Of a stretch of 6,114 bases of DNA, positions 1-5,929 are shown piece after piece (position 1 is the first letter of the stretch; the number at the start of each line of letters is the position of its first letter). Source of the DNA: an uncultured Eubacteriales bacterium (GTDB taxonomy: Bacteria > Bacillota_A > Clostridia > Christensenellales > Aristaeellaceae); the NCBI GenBank assembly GCA_900553645.1, contig USEE01000097.1, positions 1 through 6,114 on the forward strand, given 5' to 3'. Below the pieces are notes generated by a model, which saw only the letters and a list, made by a program, of their open reading frames with translations, did no database searches and was not told the DNA's origin. The position numbers and the translations under genes are program-made.

Positions 1-887
1 CCTTCCTCGCCCTGTATCGCGTCGAACGGGCACGCCTTGCGGCACTCGTCGCAGCCGTCGCACTTCTTTACGTCAAGCAGCGCCACGCGCCTTAGCGCTT
101 CGTTTGCGCGTATCGCGCCGGTGGGACACGCGTCGGCACAGCTCATGCAGCCCACGCACTTGTCATGGTCTATCTGAGGCAGGTTGTCCTTCATCTCGAT
201 TGCGCCGAACTTGCAGCTGCGCGCGCACTTGCCGCAGCTGATGCAGCCCGCCGAACACGCGTCGCGCACGGCCTTGCCCTTTTCCATCGCGGAGCACACG
301 CGTCGCACGGGGTAGTTAAGCGGCTCCATCTTGAGCACGCCGCGCGGACATACCTCCACGCACTTGCGGCAGCCGCGGCACTTGGCGGGATCGACCTCGG
401 CCAGACGCTTGTCGTTAATGTGTATTGCGCCGAACGGACAAGCCTGTTCGCACGCGCCTAAGCCCAGACATGCGAACTTGCACGCCTTGTCGCCGTCGCT
501 GACCAGCGCGGCCGCGCGGCAGTCGTGTATGCCCTCGTAATTGAACTTTATGCGGCACCTCTCGGTGGAACCGCGGCAAATTACCGTTGCGACCTCACGC
601 TCGGCCTTTTCCGCGCTTACGCCGATTATCTCGGCAATTTTGCCTGCAACCGCGTCGCCGCCCACGGGGCACAGGTTGGGCGCAGCCTTGCCCGCGGCAA
701 TCGCGTCGGCATAGCTGTCACAGCCCGCGAATCCGCAGCCGCCGCAGTTTGCGCCCGGCAGACATTCGCGCACCGCGTCGCGCTTGGGGTCGGTGGGTAC
801 GCTAAGATATTTGGAAGCTACGAATATTACCGCGCCGAATATCAGTCCCAGCGCGCCCAGTATAACCGCCGCTATCAGTATCTGCAT
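1..887 (-). CDS. rnfB: RnfB, electron-input polyferredoxin subunit of the Rnf complex (3' end cut by window edge)
   Basis: RnfB is the Rnf subunit thought to accept electrons from reduced ferredoxin at the cytoplasmic face. 295 codons are visible from ATG at 887; no stop is reached before the left edge, so the C-terminus is missing. Residues 3-24 form one hydrophobic membrane anchor. The RnfB-type Fe-S domain follows with Cys48, Cys51, Cys56 and Cys73 (CxxCx4Cx16C). Next come five ferredoxin-like cysteine motifs: C136-x3-C-x5-C-x3-C150, then CxxCxxCx3C at 170-180, 215-225, 244-254 and 276-286. The third has Lys instead of Pro after its last Cys. Six [4Fe-4S] sites are therefore plausible, as in the long RnfB proteins of clostridia and acetogens rather than the shorter proteobacterial form. 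The start lies 13 nt after the rnfA stop, and an AGGAGG at 897-902 that overlaps that stop sits 9 nt before the ATG. Identity is secure; exact length and cluster number are not. Confidence 0.96.
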   Translation of the reverse strand, partial: MQILIAAVILGALGLIFGAVIFVASKYLSVPTDPKRDAVRECLPGANCGGCGFAGCDSYADAIAAGKAAPNLCPVGGDAVAGKIAEIIGVSAEKAEREVATVICRGSTERCRIKFNYEGIHDCRAAALVSDGDKACKFACLGLGACEQACPFGAIHINDKRLAEVDPAKCRGCRKCVEVCPRGVLKMEPLNYPVRRVCSAMEKGKAVRDACSAGCISCGKCARSCKFGAIEMKDNLPQIDHDKCVGCMSCADACPTGAIRANEALRRVALLDVKKCDGCDECRKACPFDAIQGEE

Positions 888-900
888 ATCCGCACGCCTC

Positions 901-1476
901 CTATCGTATCATTCCATTGAATCCCAGGAATGCCATCGCCATCAGTCCCGCGGTAATCAGCGCGCCCGGGAAGCCGCTGAGCCACGCGGGCATGTCGGCC
1001 GTCTCCAGCCGCTCACGTATGCCCGCGAACAGCACTATCGCCAGCATGAAACCCAGTCCGCCGCCCGCGCCGCTTACGACCGCCTCGATCAGGCTGTAAT
1101 CCGACTGAATATTAAGCACGGTCACGCCCAGCACGGCGCAGTTGGTGGTAATCAGCGGCAGGTATACGCCCAGCGCCTGATACAGCGGCGGCGATATGCG
1201 CTTGATTACCATCTCAATTATCTGAACCAGCACCGCTATAACCAGTATGAATGCAATTGTCTGCATATAGCCCAGCGCGAACGGGTCGAGCAGGTACTTT
1301 TGCACAAGGTAGGTAGCCAGCGACGCAACCGCCATTACGAACGTCACAGCCATGCCCATGCCCAGCGCGGTATCGACCTTCTTGCTTACGCCAAGGAACG
1401 GACAGCAGCCCAGAAACTTTGCCAGCACGAAGTTGTTTACCAGTATCGAGCTTACAAGCAGCAGCAGTATGTTCAT
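901..1476 (-). CDS. rnfA: RnfA, integral membrane subunit of the Rnf complex
   Basis: RnfA is a six-helix membrane protein of the RnfA/RnfE/NqrD/NqrE family. It packs against RnfE in inverted orientation, and together they hold an intramembrane Fe-S centre that relays electrons across the membrane. The 191-aa length is typical. Near the N-terminus the family signature NNFVLxxFLGxCPFLGVSKK is present, with Cys25 at the conserved position; Cys24 beside it is extra. The second conserved cysteine is Cys113 in the TNCAVLGV motif. The rest is hydrophobic segments joined by short loops. The ATG at 1476 is separated by one base from the rnfE stop. Its ribosome binding site AAGGAGG (1483-1489) lies inside the end of rnfE, where it encodes the final Lys-Glu-Gly, so the two genes are likely translationally coupled. 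NqrE is the nearest alternative but is ruled out by the surrounding rnfB, rnfC and rnfG. Confidence 0.97.
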   Translation of the reverse strand: MNILLLLVSSILVNNFVLAKFLGCCPFLGVSKKVDTALGMGMAVTFVMAVASLATYLVQKYLLDPFALGYMQTIAFILVIAVLVQIIEMVIKRISPPLYQALGVYLPLITTNCAVLGVTVLNIQSDYSLIEAVVSGAGGGLGFMLAIVLFAGIRERLETADMPAWLSGFPGALITAGLMAMAFLGFNGMIR

Positions 1477-1477
1477 G

Positions 1478-2104
1478 CTATCCCTCCTTGCTCGCCCTGC
1501 GGCGGTCGTATGCCTTAAACAGCGAGTTCATGACTACCATAAGCAGCCCCAGCATTATGAAGCCGCCCGGCGCTTGAGTAATTATCGCCATCGGCTGATA
1601 GCCGTCGGGCATTACCTGAATGCCCAGGAGTGTCCCCGAACCCAACAATTCGCGTATCGCCGAAAGCAGCGTTATCGCCAGCGTGAAGCCCAGTCCCATG
1701 CCCAGTCCGTCGCATGCGCTTTCCAGCGGCGGGTTCTTGCTCGCGAACGATTCCGCGCGCGCGAATATTATGCAGTTGACCACTATCAGCGGTATGAACA
1801 CGCCCAGCGATTCGTACAGGGCGGGGATAAACGCCTGCAAAAGCAGCTGCACGATGGTAACGAACGTCGCGATTACCACTATAAAGGCGGGTATGCGTAT
1901 CTTGTCGGGGATGAAATTGCGCAAAAGCGATATTACAAGATTGGAGCATATCAGCACGAAAGTAGCCGCCAGCCCCATGCCCAGTCCGTTTGAAACCGTT
2001 GTGGTTATCGCAAGCGTGGGGCACATGCCCAGCACCAGCCGGAACGTTGGGTTTTCGGTGACTATGCCGTTGAATACTATGCCTTTAAGCTTTTTCATGT
2101 CCAT
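1478..2104 (-). CDS. rnfE: RnfE, integral membrane subunit of the Rnf complex
   Basis: RnfE is the partner and distant homologue of RnfA in the membrane core. With this start it is 208 aa, normal for the family. Signatures are ENPTFRLVLGMCPTLAITTT near residues 17-36 (conserved Cys28) and NCIIFARAESFASKN near 110-124 (conserved Cys111); these two cysteines would join those of RnfA at the Fe-S site. Several hydrophobic helices span the protein, and the C-terminus is basic (RRRASK). The open frame extends 17 codons further upstream to an ATG inside rnfG, but the extension is Gly/Arg-rich, unlike the family. The ATG at 2104 forms a TAATG junction with the rnfG stop and has AGGAGG 10 nt upstream, so it is chosen. 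The start Met-Asp-Met leaves a second ATG at 2098 possible but less well spaced. NqrD is the nearest alternative family, excluded by context. Confidence 0.96.
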   Translation of the reverse strand: MDMKKLKGIVFNGIVTENPTFRLVLGMCPTLAITTTVSNGLGMGLAATFVLICSNLVISLLRNFIPDKIRIPAFIVVIATFVTIVQLLLQAFIPALYESLGVFIPLIVVNCIIFARAESFASKNPPLESACDGLGMGLGFTLAITLLSAIRELLGSGTLLGIQVMPDGYQPMAIITQAPGGFIMLGLLMVVMNSLFKAYDRRRASKEG

Positions 2105-3504
2105 TATGCCGCCGCCTCCTCTCCGGAAATGTATGCCGCGTAGAACGCCGCGCACTGGCCTATGCTTTCGTCCAATGCGTCATACGTCCACGTCGCGCCC
2201 GTCAGCGCGTCGGTCACTTCGTCGGGCGCGATCTGCGTGCCGACCAGCGTATTGAGGTTGTCCTGCGTGGCCGCGTCGCCCTCGCCTCGATAGGCAATCG
2301 TCGCAATGCGCCCGCTTATCACATCGACAGTCAGCCCGGATATGCCGTCGGCGGCCTTAGTAGTAAAGCGATAGCCGATGGTTTCGCCGCCCAGCTCGGC
2401 CTGTTCCACCTTTTCAATCAGCGGGAAGCTTGCCTCACTGCCCGCCATGCGATTGGTTATGTCGGTCAGCGCATCCGCGTCGTCGATCGTCGCGGGCGCG
2501 CCCTCGCCGTTTAAGTACTGGCGATAGAACGATATGGCTTGTTTGACAGCGCGCATTACCTCGCGCGACGTGTTGGTCGCGCCCGATACGCCGTCAACCG
2601 TACTGAGCGCGTCGTCGGTAAGCTCCAGCCCCGAGTACTGCTCGTAATAGGCGGCTTCCTCAATGCGCTTGCCATAGCCCTCGGATTCGTTGTTTTCCAG
2701 TATGTCAAGTCCGGTTATGCGGCCCTCGACGCTCGAAATACCCAGCGTCATCAGTATGTCGCCATTATAGCCCTTTGCGGCCAGATCGAACGAATATCCG
2801 ATAATGTCAGAGCCGGAATAGGCGGTCTTTACGCCGCGTATTGTGTCGTAGTCGCCTAAAAAGCTGAGCAGATCGACGCTCTCAAATCCGCTTGCGCCCG
2901 GCAATGTCTTTACGCGGTATTCGTCGATCGGATCCATCGGGGTGGCGGAATGCGGCTCAATCCCCAGCACGTTTTCGCTGAGCTGTGCCGCCGACTGTAC
3001 GGCGCGCTTCACGGCGCTGGAGGAGACGGTCGCGCCGGTTATCGTGTCTATGCCGCTTTCCAGCTCGTCACTGGACGCGGCCTTGCCGGCGAACTGCCTT
3101 AAAAAGTCCTCGCCGGTTATCTTTGAGCCTACGCCCTGCGTCTCGCTCTGGCTGTCAATCGTCACGCCGGTTATCGCGCCGCCGTCCGATATGCCCACGG
3201 TCATGTCTATCGCGCCCTTGTATCCGGCGGGGGACAGGTTGAGCGTGTAGCCAACCGGCTCGCCGCCCTTGAGCGCACGGTATATCGCGGTAAGCGACGG
3301 CACGGTCTGAGCATACGCGCCGTCATCGGTAAGCGCTTCAAATTCGTCCGCGTCGGCCATGACCGCATAGCGCGACGCGTTGGCCTGGCGCGCCTGCTGC
3401 TCGGCGATGGGGCCTTCGGTCACGGCGTTTGTGAGCGCCAGCAGCAGCCCCGCCGCCAGCGTAAAGGCAAATAGCTTGAGGGAAAGCTGGCCGAGTTCAC
3501 GCAT
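2104..3504 (-). CDS. rnfG: RnfG with three tandem FMN-binding modules (unusually long)
   Basis: RnfG is the membrane-anchored, extracytoplasmic flavoprotein of Rnf that carries covalent FMN and passes electrons between the membrane Fe-S site and other flavin sites. Residues 8-27 are a membrane anchor followed by a TxxPI-like segment typical of RnfG. Typical RnfG is about 180-220 aa with one FMN-binding domain; this protein has 466 aa. Three modules can be seen: about 60-180 (GY at 85-86, TGAT at 156-159), about 205-330 (GY at 236-237, SGAT at 307-310) and about 355-455 (GY at 377-378, TGAT at 435-438). The last Thr of each motif is the expected FMN attachment site. GY-to-GAT spacing is 71 residues in modules 1 and 2 and 58 in module 3, which is the most divergent. 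Module 1 keeps ETQGVG, near the family ETPGLG; module 2 has SEGYG; module 3 lacks it. The start overlaps rnfD by 8 nt, with GGGAGGG 9 nt upstream. Confidence 0.93.
   Translation of the reverse strand: MRELGQLSLKLFAFTLAAGLLLALTNAVTEGPIAEQQARQANASRYAVMADADEFEALTDDGAYAQTVPSLTAIYRALKGGEPVGYTLNLSPAGYKGAIDMTVGISDGGAITGVTIDSQSETQGVGSKITGEDFLRQFAGKAASSDELESGIDTITGATVSSSAVKRAVQSAAQLSENVLGIEPHSATPMDPIDEYRVKTLPGASGFESVDLLSFLGDYDTIRGVKTAYSGSDIIGYSFDLAAKGYNGDILMTLGISSVEGRITGLDILENNESEGYGKRIEEAAYYEQYSGLELTDDALSTVDGVSGATNTSREVMRAVKQAISFYRQYLNGEGAPATIDDADALTDITNRMAGSEASFPLIEKVEQAELGGETIGYRFTTKAADGISGLTVDVISGRIATIAYRGEGDAATQDNLNTLVGTQIAPDEVTDALTGATWTYDALDESIGQCAAFYAAYISGEEAAA
2115..2120 (-). promoter_or_regulatory. 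Shine-Dalgarno AGGAGG that fixes the rnfE start
   Basis: A perfect AGGAGG on the minus strand lies 10 nt before the ATG at 2104, inside the last codons of rnfG, where the sequence encodes a Glu-Glu-Ala-rich tail. It supports the 208-residue RnfE over the longer frame that starts within rnfG. Together with the TAATG stop/start junction it suggests translational coupling of rnfE to rnfG. Confidence 0.8.
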
Positions 3505-4465
3505 TTTTCTTCACCCTCCCGTATATTCTGGGCGCGGTCCAGCGGTCGATCAAGGGAGTCAGCAGGTTCATGAACAGTATCGCGTATGTACAGCCCTCTG
3601 GATAGGTGGGGTTGAACGCGCGAATGATGAATACCATAAGTCCGCAGCCCACGCCGTATATGATCTGACCTAAGGGCGTAACCGGCGACGACGAATAGTC
3701 GGTAGCCATAAAAAACGCCGCGAGTATAAGTCCGCCCGACAAAAGCTGATACAGCGCCGAAGAGGTGCTTGCGGAATAGAACGAACCGCTATTAATAAGG
3801 AAGCAAACAAACGCCGTACCAAGCATGGCTGTGGGTATGCGCCACGATATGACCCTGCGCACCAGCAGATATGCGCCGCCCGCGAGCAGCGCCAGCTTGC
3901 ATGTTTCGCCCATGCTGCCCGGAATGTTTCCTATAAATAGCTGCCACAGCGAGTAGGTGGACGTATCGGCGCTGACCAGCGGCGTTGCGCCCGAGTACGC
4001 GTCCACGGCGAAATTAAGCGGCGCGGTGAACGCCGAACCCGCCATAAGTCCCATCCAGCTGGCCAGCATTACGGCGCGCGCGGCCATTGCCGGGTTCATG
4101 AAGTTCTTGCCTATGCCGCCGAAAAACTGCTTGACAATGACTATCGCAAATGCTGAGCCAATCATAGGCAGCCACAGCGGCGCACTGGCGGGCACGTTGT
4201 ATGCAACCAGAAGTCCGGTGACTATTGCTGAACAGTCGCTTATAGTAACGCGCTTGTGCATAAGCCTTTGACAGATAGCCTCAGATGCGACGGACGCGAT
4301 TACCGACGCGACAATCAGCGCCAGCGCGTGCCAGCCGAACAGTATCACGGCCGCCACGCCCGCCGGAATCAGCGCGATACACACGTCCAGCATTATACTG
4401 CGCGTGGTGCGGGGCGAGCGTATGTGCGGCGACGAGGTTACTATCAGATTGTTTGTGTTCTCCAT
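3497..4465 (-). CDS. rnfD: RnfD, membrane flavoprotein subunit of the Rnf complex
   Basis: RnfD is a polytopic membrane protein of the RnfD/NqrB family carrying covalently bound FMN and part of the proposed ion-coupling core. At 322 aa it has the usual length. The N-terminus contains SSPHIRSPRTTRSIMLDV, typical of the family. FGGIGKNFMNPA at 115-126 is a conserved membrane segment. The flavinylation motif is SGATPL, with S158, G159, A160 and expected attachment Thr161, in an extracytoplasmic loop between helices. FFMATDYSSSPVTPLGQIIYG (about 251-271) and YPEGCTYAILFMNLLTPLID (about 288-307) are further family signatures. Multiple hydrophobic helices are evident throughout. It starts at ATG 4465, 14 nt after the rnfC stop, with AAGGAGG (4474-4480) 8 nt upstream and touching the rnfC TAA. 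Its last eight bases overlap rnfG. NqrB is the other family member but is longer and sits beside nqrA, not rnfC. Confidence 0.97.
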   Translation of the reverse strand: MENTNNLIVTSSPHIRSPRTTRSIMLDVCIALIPAGVAAVILFGWHALALIVASVIASVASEAICQRLMHKRVTISDCSAIVTGLLVAYNVPASAPLWLPMIGSAFAIVIVKQFFGGIGKNFMNPAMAARAVMLASWMGLMAGSAFTAPLNFAVDAYSGATPLVSADTSTYSLWQLFIGNIPGSMGETCKLALLAGGAYLLVRRVISWRIPTAMLGTAFVCFLINSGSFYSASTSSALYQLLSGGLILAAFFMATDYSSSPVTPLGQIIYGVGCGLMVFIIRAFNPTYPEGCTYAILFMNLLTPLIDRWTAPRIYGRVKKNA

Positions 4466-4479
4466 GGCGCGCGCCTCCT

Positions 4480-5814
4480 TTACTTACGCGCCTTGCGGCG
4501 CTTTTGAATCTCTCGCTTGCCCATGCGTATCGACAGGGCGAGCTCGCGTTTGGCAGGACAGACGTATGAACACGAGCCGCATTCGATACAGTCCAGCGCG
4601 TGCATCGCCTCGGCCTGCTCAAATCCATCGTGCATGACCAGCTCGTTTAACCTGAGCGGCATCAGGTGAATCGGACAGGCCTCGACGCATCGCCCGCAGC
4701 GTATACACGCGCTTTCGGGTATATTCGACGCGTGCGCGCGGTTTATCAGCAGTATGCCGCCGGTTGCCTTTACGATTGGCACATCCAGCCTGCCTATCGC
4801 CTGACCCATCATCGGGCCACCAGATACGATCTTAATCGTATCGTCGGGCACGCCGCCGCACTGCTCGATCAGCTCACCGAATGTCACGCCTATTCGCGCG
4901 CGCAGATTGGCAGGGGAGGGTACGTCGCCGGTTATAGTGATTATGCGCTCCACAATCGGTCGGCCGGTCGAAATTGCGTCGCTCAGCGCCGCCGCGGTAG
5001 ATACATTCATGACTATGCAGCCCGCGTCCATGGGCAGCTTGCCCGAGGGCACCTGTCGCCCGGTCACGGCCTGAATGAGCTGCTTTTCGCCGCCCTGCGG
5101 GTACTTGACCATGAGCGGCTGTACGATAAACGGCGTGTTGGCGACTGCCTTAATCATCGCCTCAATTGCATCGGGCTTGTTTTCCTCAATCGCGATTACG
5201 CCGTTTGCCGCGCCCGATATGCGCATTGCGTATTTAAGCCCGTCCACAATGGCCGCACTGTTTTCCAGCATCATGCGGTGATCGCAGGTCAGAAACGGCT
5301 CGCACTCCGCTCCGTTCAGTATTACATAATCGATAGGCTTTTCTGCGGCCGGACTCAATTTTATCGAGGTCGGGAACGCCGCGCCGCCCAGCCCGACGAT
5401 ACCCTTTTCGCGGGTGTAGGCGGTCAGCTCCTCGCGCGTCATTGACTGAACGTCCTCAGGCGGTACGAGCGAACTGTCCCATTCGTCCTTAAAGTCGTTT
5501 TCGATGACGACGCACTGCGCGGCCGCGCCGTTTGCCAGCACGCGCGTCTCCAGCGCCTTGACCGTGCCCGATACGCTCGCGTGTACGGGCGCGCCCATGA
5601 ATCCGGCAGGTTCGCCAATCTTCTGCCCCATAAGTACATGCGCACCGGGCTTGACGAGCGGCGTGCAGGGTGCGCCTATGTGCTGTGCCATTGATATTGC
5701 TACGCGCGCGGGCGCCTGCGCCGCGCGTACAGACTGCACACTTGTGGCGGATTTACCCTGGCCAAATTCGTGCGGATGTATGCCGCCCGGAAATGTCTTT
5801 GCCGTCTTTGCCAC
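4480..5814 (-). CDS. rnfC: RnfC, NAD+-reducing Fe-S flavoprotein subunit of the Rnf complex
   Basis: RnfC is the peripheral cytoplasmic subunit that binds NAD(H) and, by homology to the Nqo1/NuoF-like fold, FMN; it is the electron exit to NAD+. Length 444 aa matches clostridial RnfC. The N-terminal FPGGIHPHEF (residues 8-17) matches the RnfC start, followed by a barrel-sandwich segment (about 45-105). The glycine-rich nucleotide and flavin site is GIVGLGGAAFPTSIKL (138-153), then ILNGAECEPFLTCDHRMM (165-182) and YPQGGEKQLIQAVTG (238-252). Near the C-terminus two CxxCxxCx3CP motifs bind [4Fe-4S] clusters: Cys370/373/376/380 and Cys409/412/415/419. The C-terminal tail is very basic. No in-frame ATG fits; the start is GTG at 5814, six codons before the conserved FPGGIHP. 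It is the first gene of the operon. The absence of the extra C-terminal extension of proteobacterial RnfC fits Bacillota. Confidence 0.97.
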   Translation of the reverse strand: MAKTAKTFPGGIHPHEFGQGKSATSVQSVRAAQAPARVAISMAQHIGAPCTPLVKPGAHVLMGQKIGEPAGFMGAPVHASVSGTVKALETRVLANGAAAQCVVIENDFKDEWDSSLVPPEDVQSMTREELTAYTREKGIVGLGGAAFPTSIKLSPAAEKPIDYVILNGAECEPFLTCDHRMMLENSAAIVDGLKYAMRISGAANGVIAIEENKPDAIEAMIKAVANTPFIVQPLMVKYPQGGEKQLIQAVTGRQVPSGKLPMDAGCIVMNVSTAAALSDAISTGRPIVERIITITGDVPSPANLRARIGVTFGELIEQCGGVPDDTIKIVSGGPMMGQAIGRLDVPIVKATGGILLINRAHASNIPESACIRCGRCVEACPIHLMPLRLNELVMHDGFEQAEAMHALDCIECGSCSYVCPAKRELALSIRMGKREIQKRRKARK

Positions 5815-5831
5815 AGTTCAATCCATCCTTT
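5815..5831 (-). promoter_or_regulatory. Ribosome binding region of rnfC, deciding a GTG start
   Basis: Reading leftwards on the minus strand, AAAGGATGG (5823-5831) precedes the GTG at 5814. The GG at 5823-5824 lies 8 nt before the GTG, and the AAGG core 12 nt before it. The only nearby ATG (5824-5826) is followed at once by GAT TGA and so cannot start rnfC. This site is weaker than the AGGAGG sites of the downstream genes. Confidence 0.6.
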
Positions 5832-5847
5832 CAAATTGGTAAATTTT

Positions 5848-5884
5848 TGCCGATTTTAAGTCGGCAGCGCATACGCGCGCCGAC
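5848..5884 (-). promoter_or_regulatory. rnfC leader with two mutually exclusive stem-loops
   Basis: Three complementary segments sit in the leader. Stem A pairs 5860-5865 with 5879-5884 (GTCGGC with GCCGAC) and continues, past a single unpaired base at 5866, with 5867-5870 against 5875-5878 (GCGC with GCGC), leaving a four-base loop. Stem B pairs 5848-5853 with 5861-5866 (TGCCGA with TCGGCA) around a seven-base loop. Both use 5861-5865, so they cannot form together. Stem A is the more stable by base count. Neither is followed by a T-run on the minus strand, so neither looks like an intrinsic terminator. A switching leader or mRNA stabiliser is possible; no known riboswitch class was recognised. 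Confidence 0.4.
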
Positions 5885-5892
5885 ACGCTTTG

Positions 5893-5908
5893 GAGGGCAT
5901 ATGCCCTC
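5893..5908. promoter_or_regulatory. Perfect 16-bp palindrome just downstream of the promoter
   Basis: GAGGGCATATGCCCTC is an uninterrupted perfect palindrome, placed at about +6 to +21 of the predicted transcript. It could be an operator for a dimeric repressor, or in RNA a six-base-pair hairpin with an AUAU loop at the 5' end that protects the message. It does not match the Rex operator core (TTGTTAAnnnnTTAACAA). The structure is certain; the role is inferred. Confidence 0.5.
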
Positions 5909-5920
5909 AGTCATACGGAT

Positions 5921-5929
5921 AGTATAACA
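5921..5929 (-). promoter_or_regulatory. Probable rnf operon promoter (extended -10)
   Basis: On the minus strand TGTTATACT reads as an extended -10 (TGn-TATACT), one base from TATAAT. No good -35 sits at 16-18 bp; TTGCGT at 5948-5953 is 21 bp away, too far, though an extended -10 tolerates a poor -35. Transcription would start near 5914, giving a leader of about 100 nt before rnfC. This is the only strong promoter-like sequence found upstream of the operon. The start point is inferred. Confidence 0.55.

Noticed and set aside
784..1518. Long plus-strand open frame opposite rnfA and rnfB
   Set aside because: Its product is low-complexity and rich in His, Arg, Gln and Tyr, as expected from the antisense of a membrane-protein gene; no ribosome site or family match, and the minus strand is clearly rnfA.
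2105..2155. Longer RnfE beginning inside rnfG
   Set aside because: The 17 extra residues are Gly/Arg-rich and unlike the family; the TAATG junction and well-placed AGGAGG support the start at 2104.
1352..2255. Two overlapping plus-strand frames opposite rnfE
   Set aside because: Antisense shadows of a GC-rich gene, with no conserved motifs; the opposite strand has full RnfE signatures.
2104..3504. RnfG length as the result of an assembly duplication or frameshift
   Set aside because: The frame is continuous, the three modules differ clearly in sequence, and both ends overlap neighbouring genes in the normal way.
4666..5445. 259-codon plus-strand open frame
   Set aside because: Lies wholly opposite rnfC, and its composition is that of antisense sequence; no start signal or recognisable domain.
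1..5814. Na+-translocating NADH:quinone oxidoreductase (Nqr) operon
   Set aside because: The membrane subunits are homologous to Nqr, but RnfB and RnfC with their ferredoxin-type cysteine motifs are present, and nqrA and nqrF are absent.
5848..5884. Intrinsic terminator in the rnfC leader
   Set aside because: The stems are GC-rich, but no T-run follows on either strand, so they were kept only as candidate leader structure.
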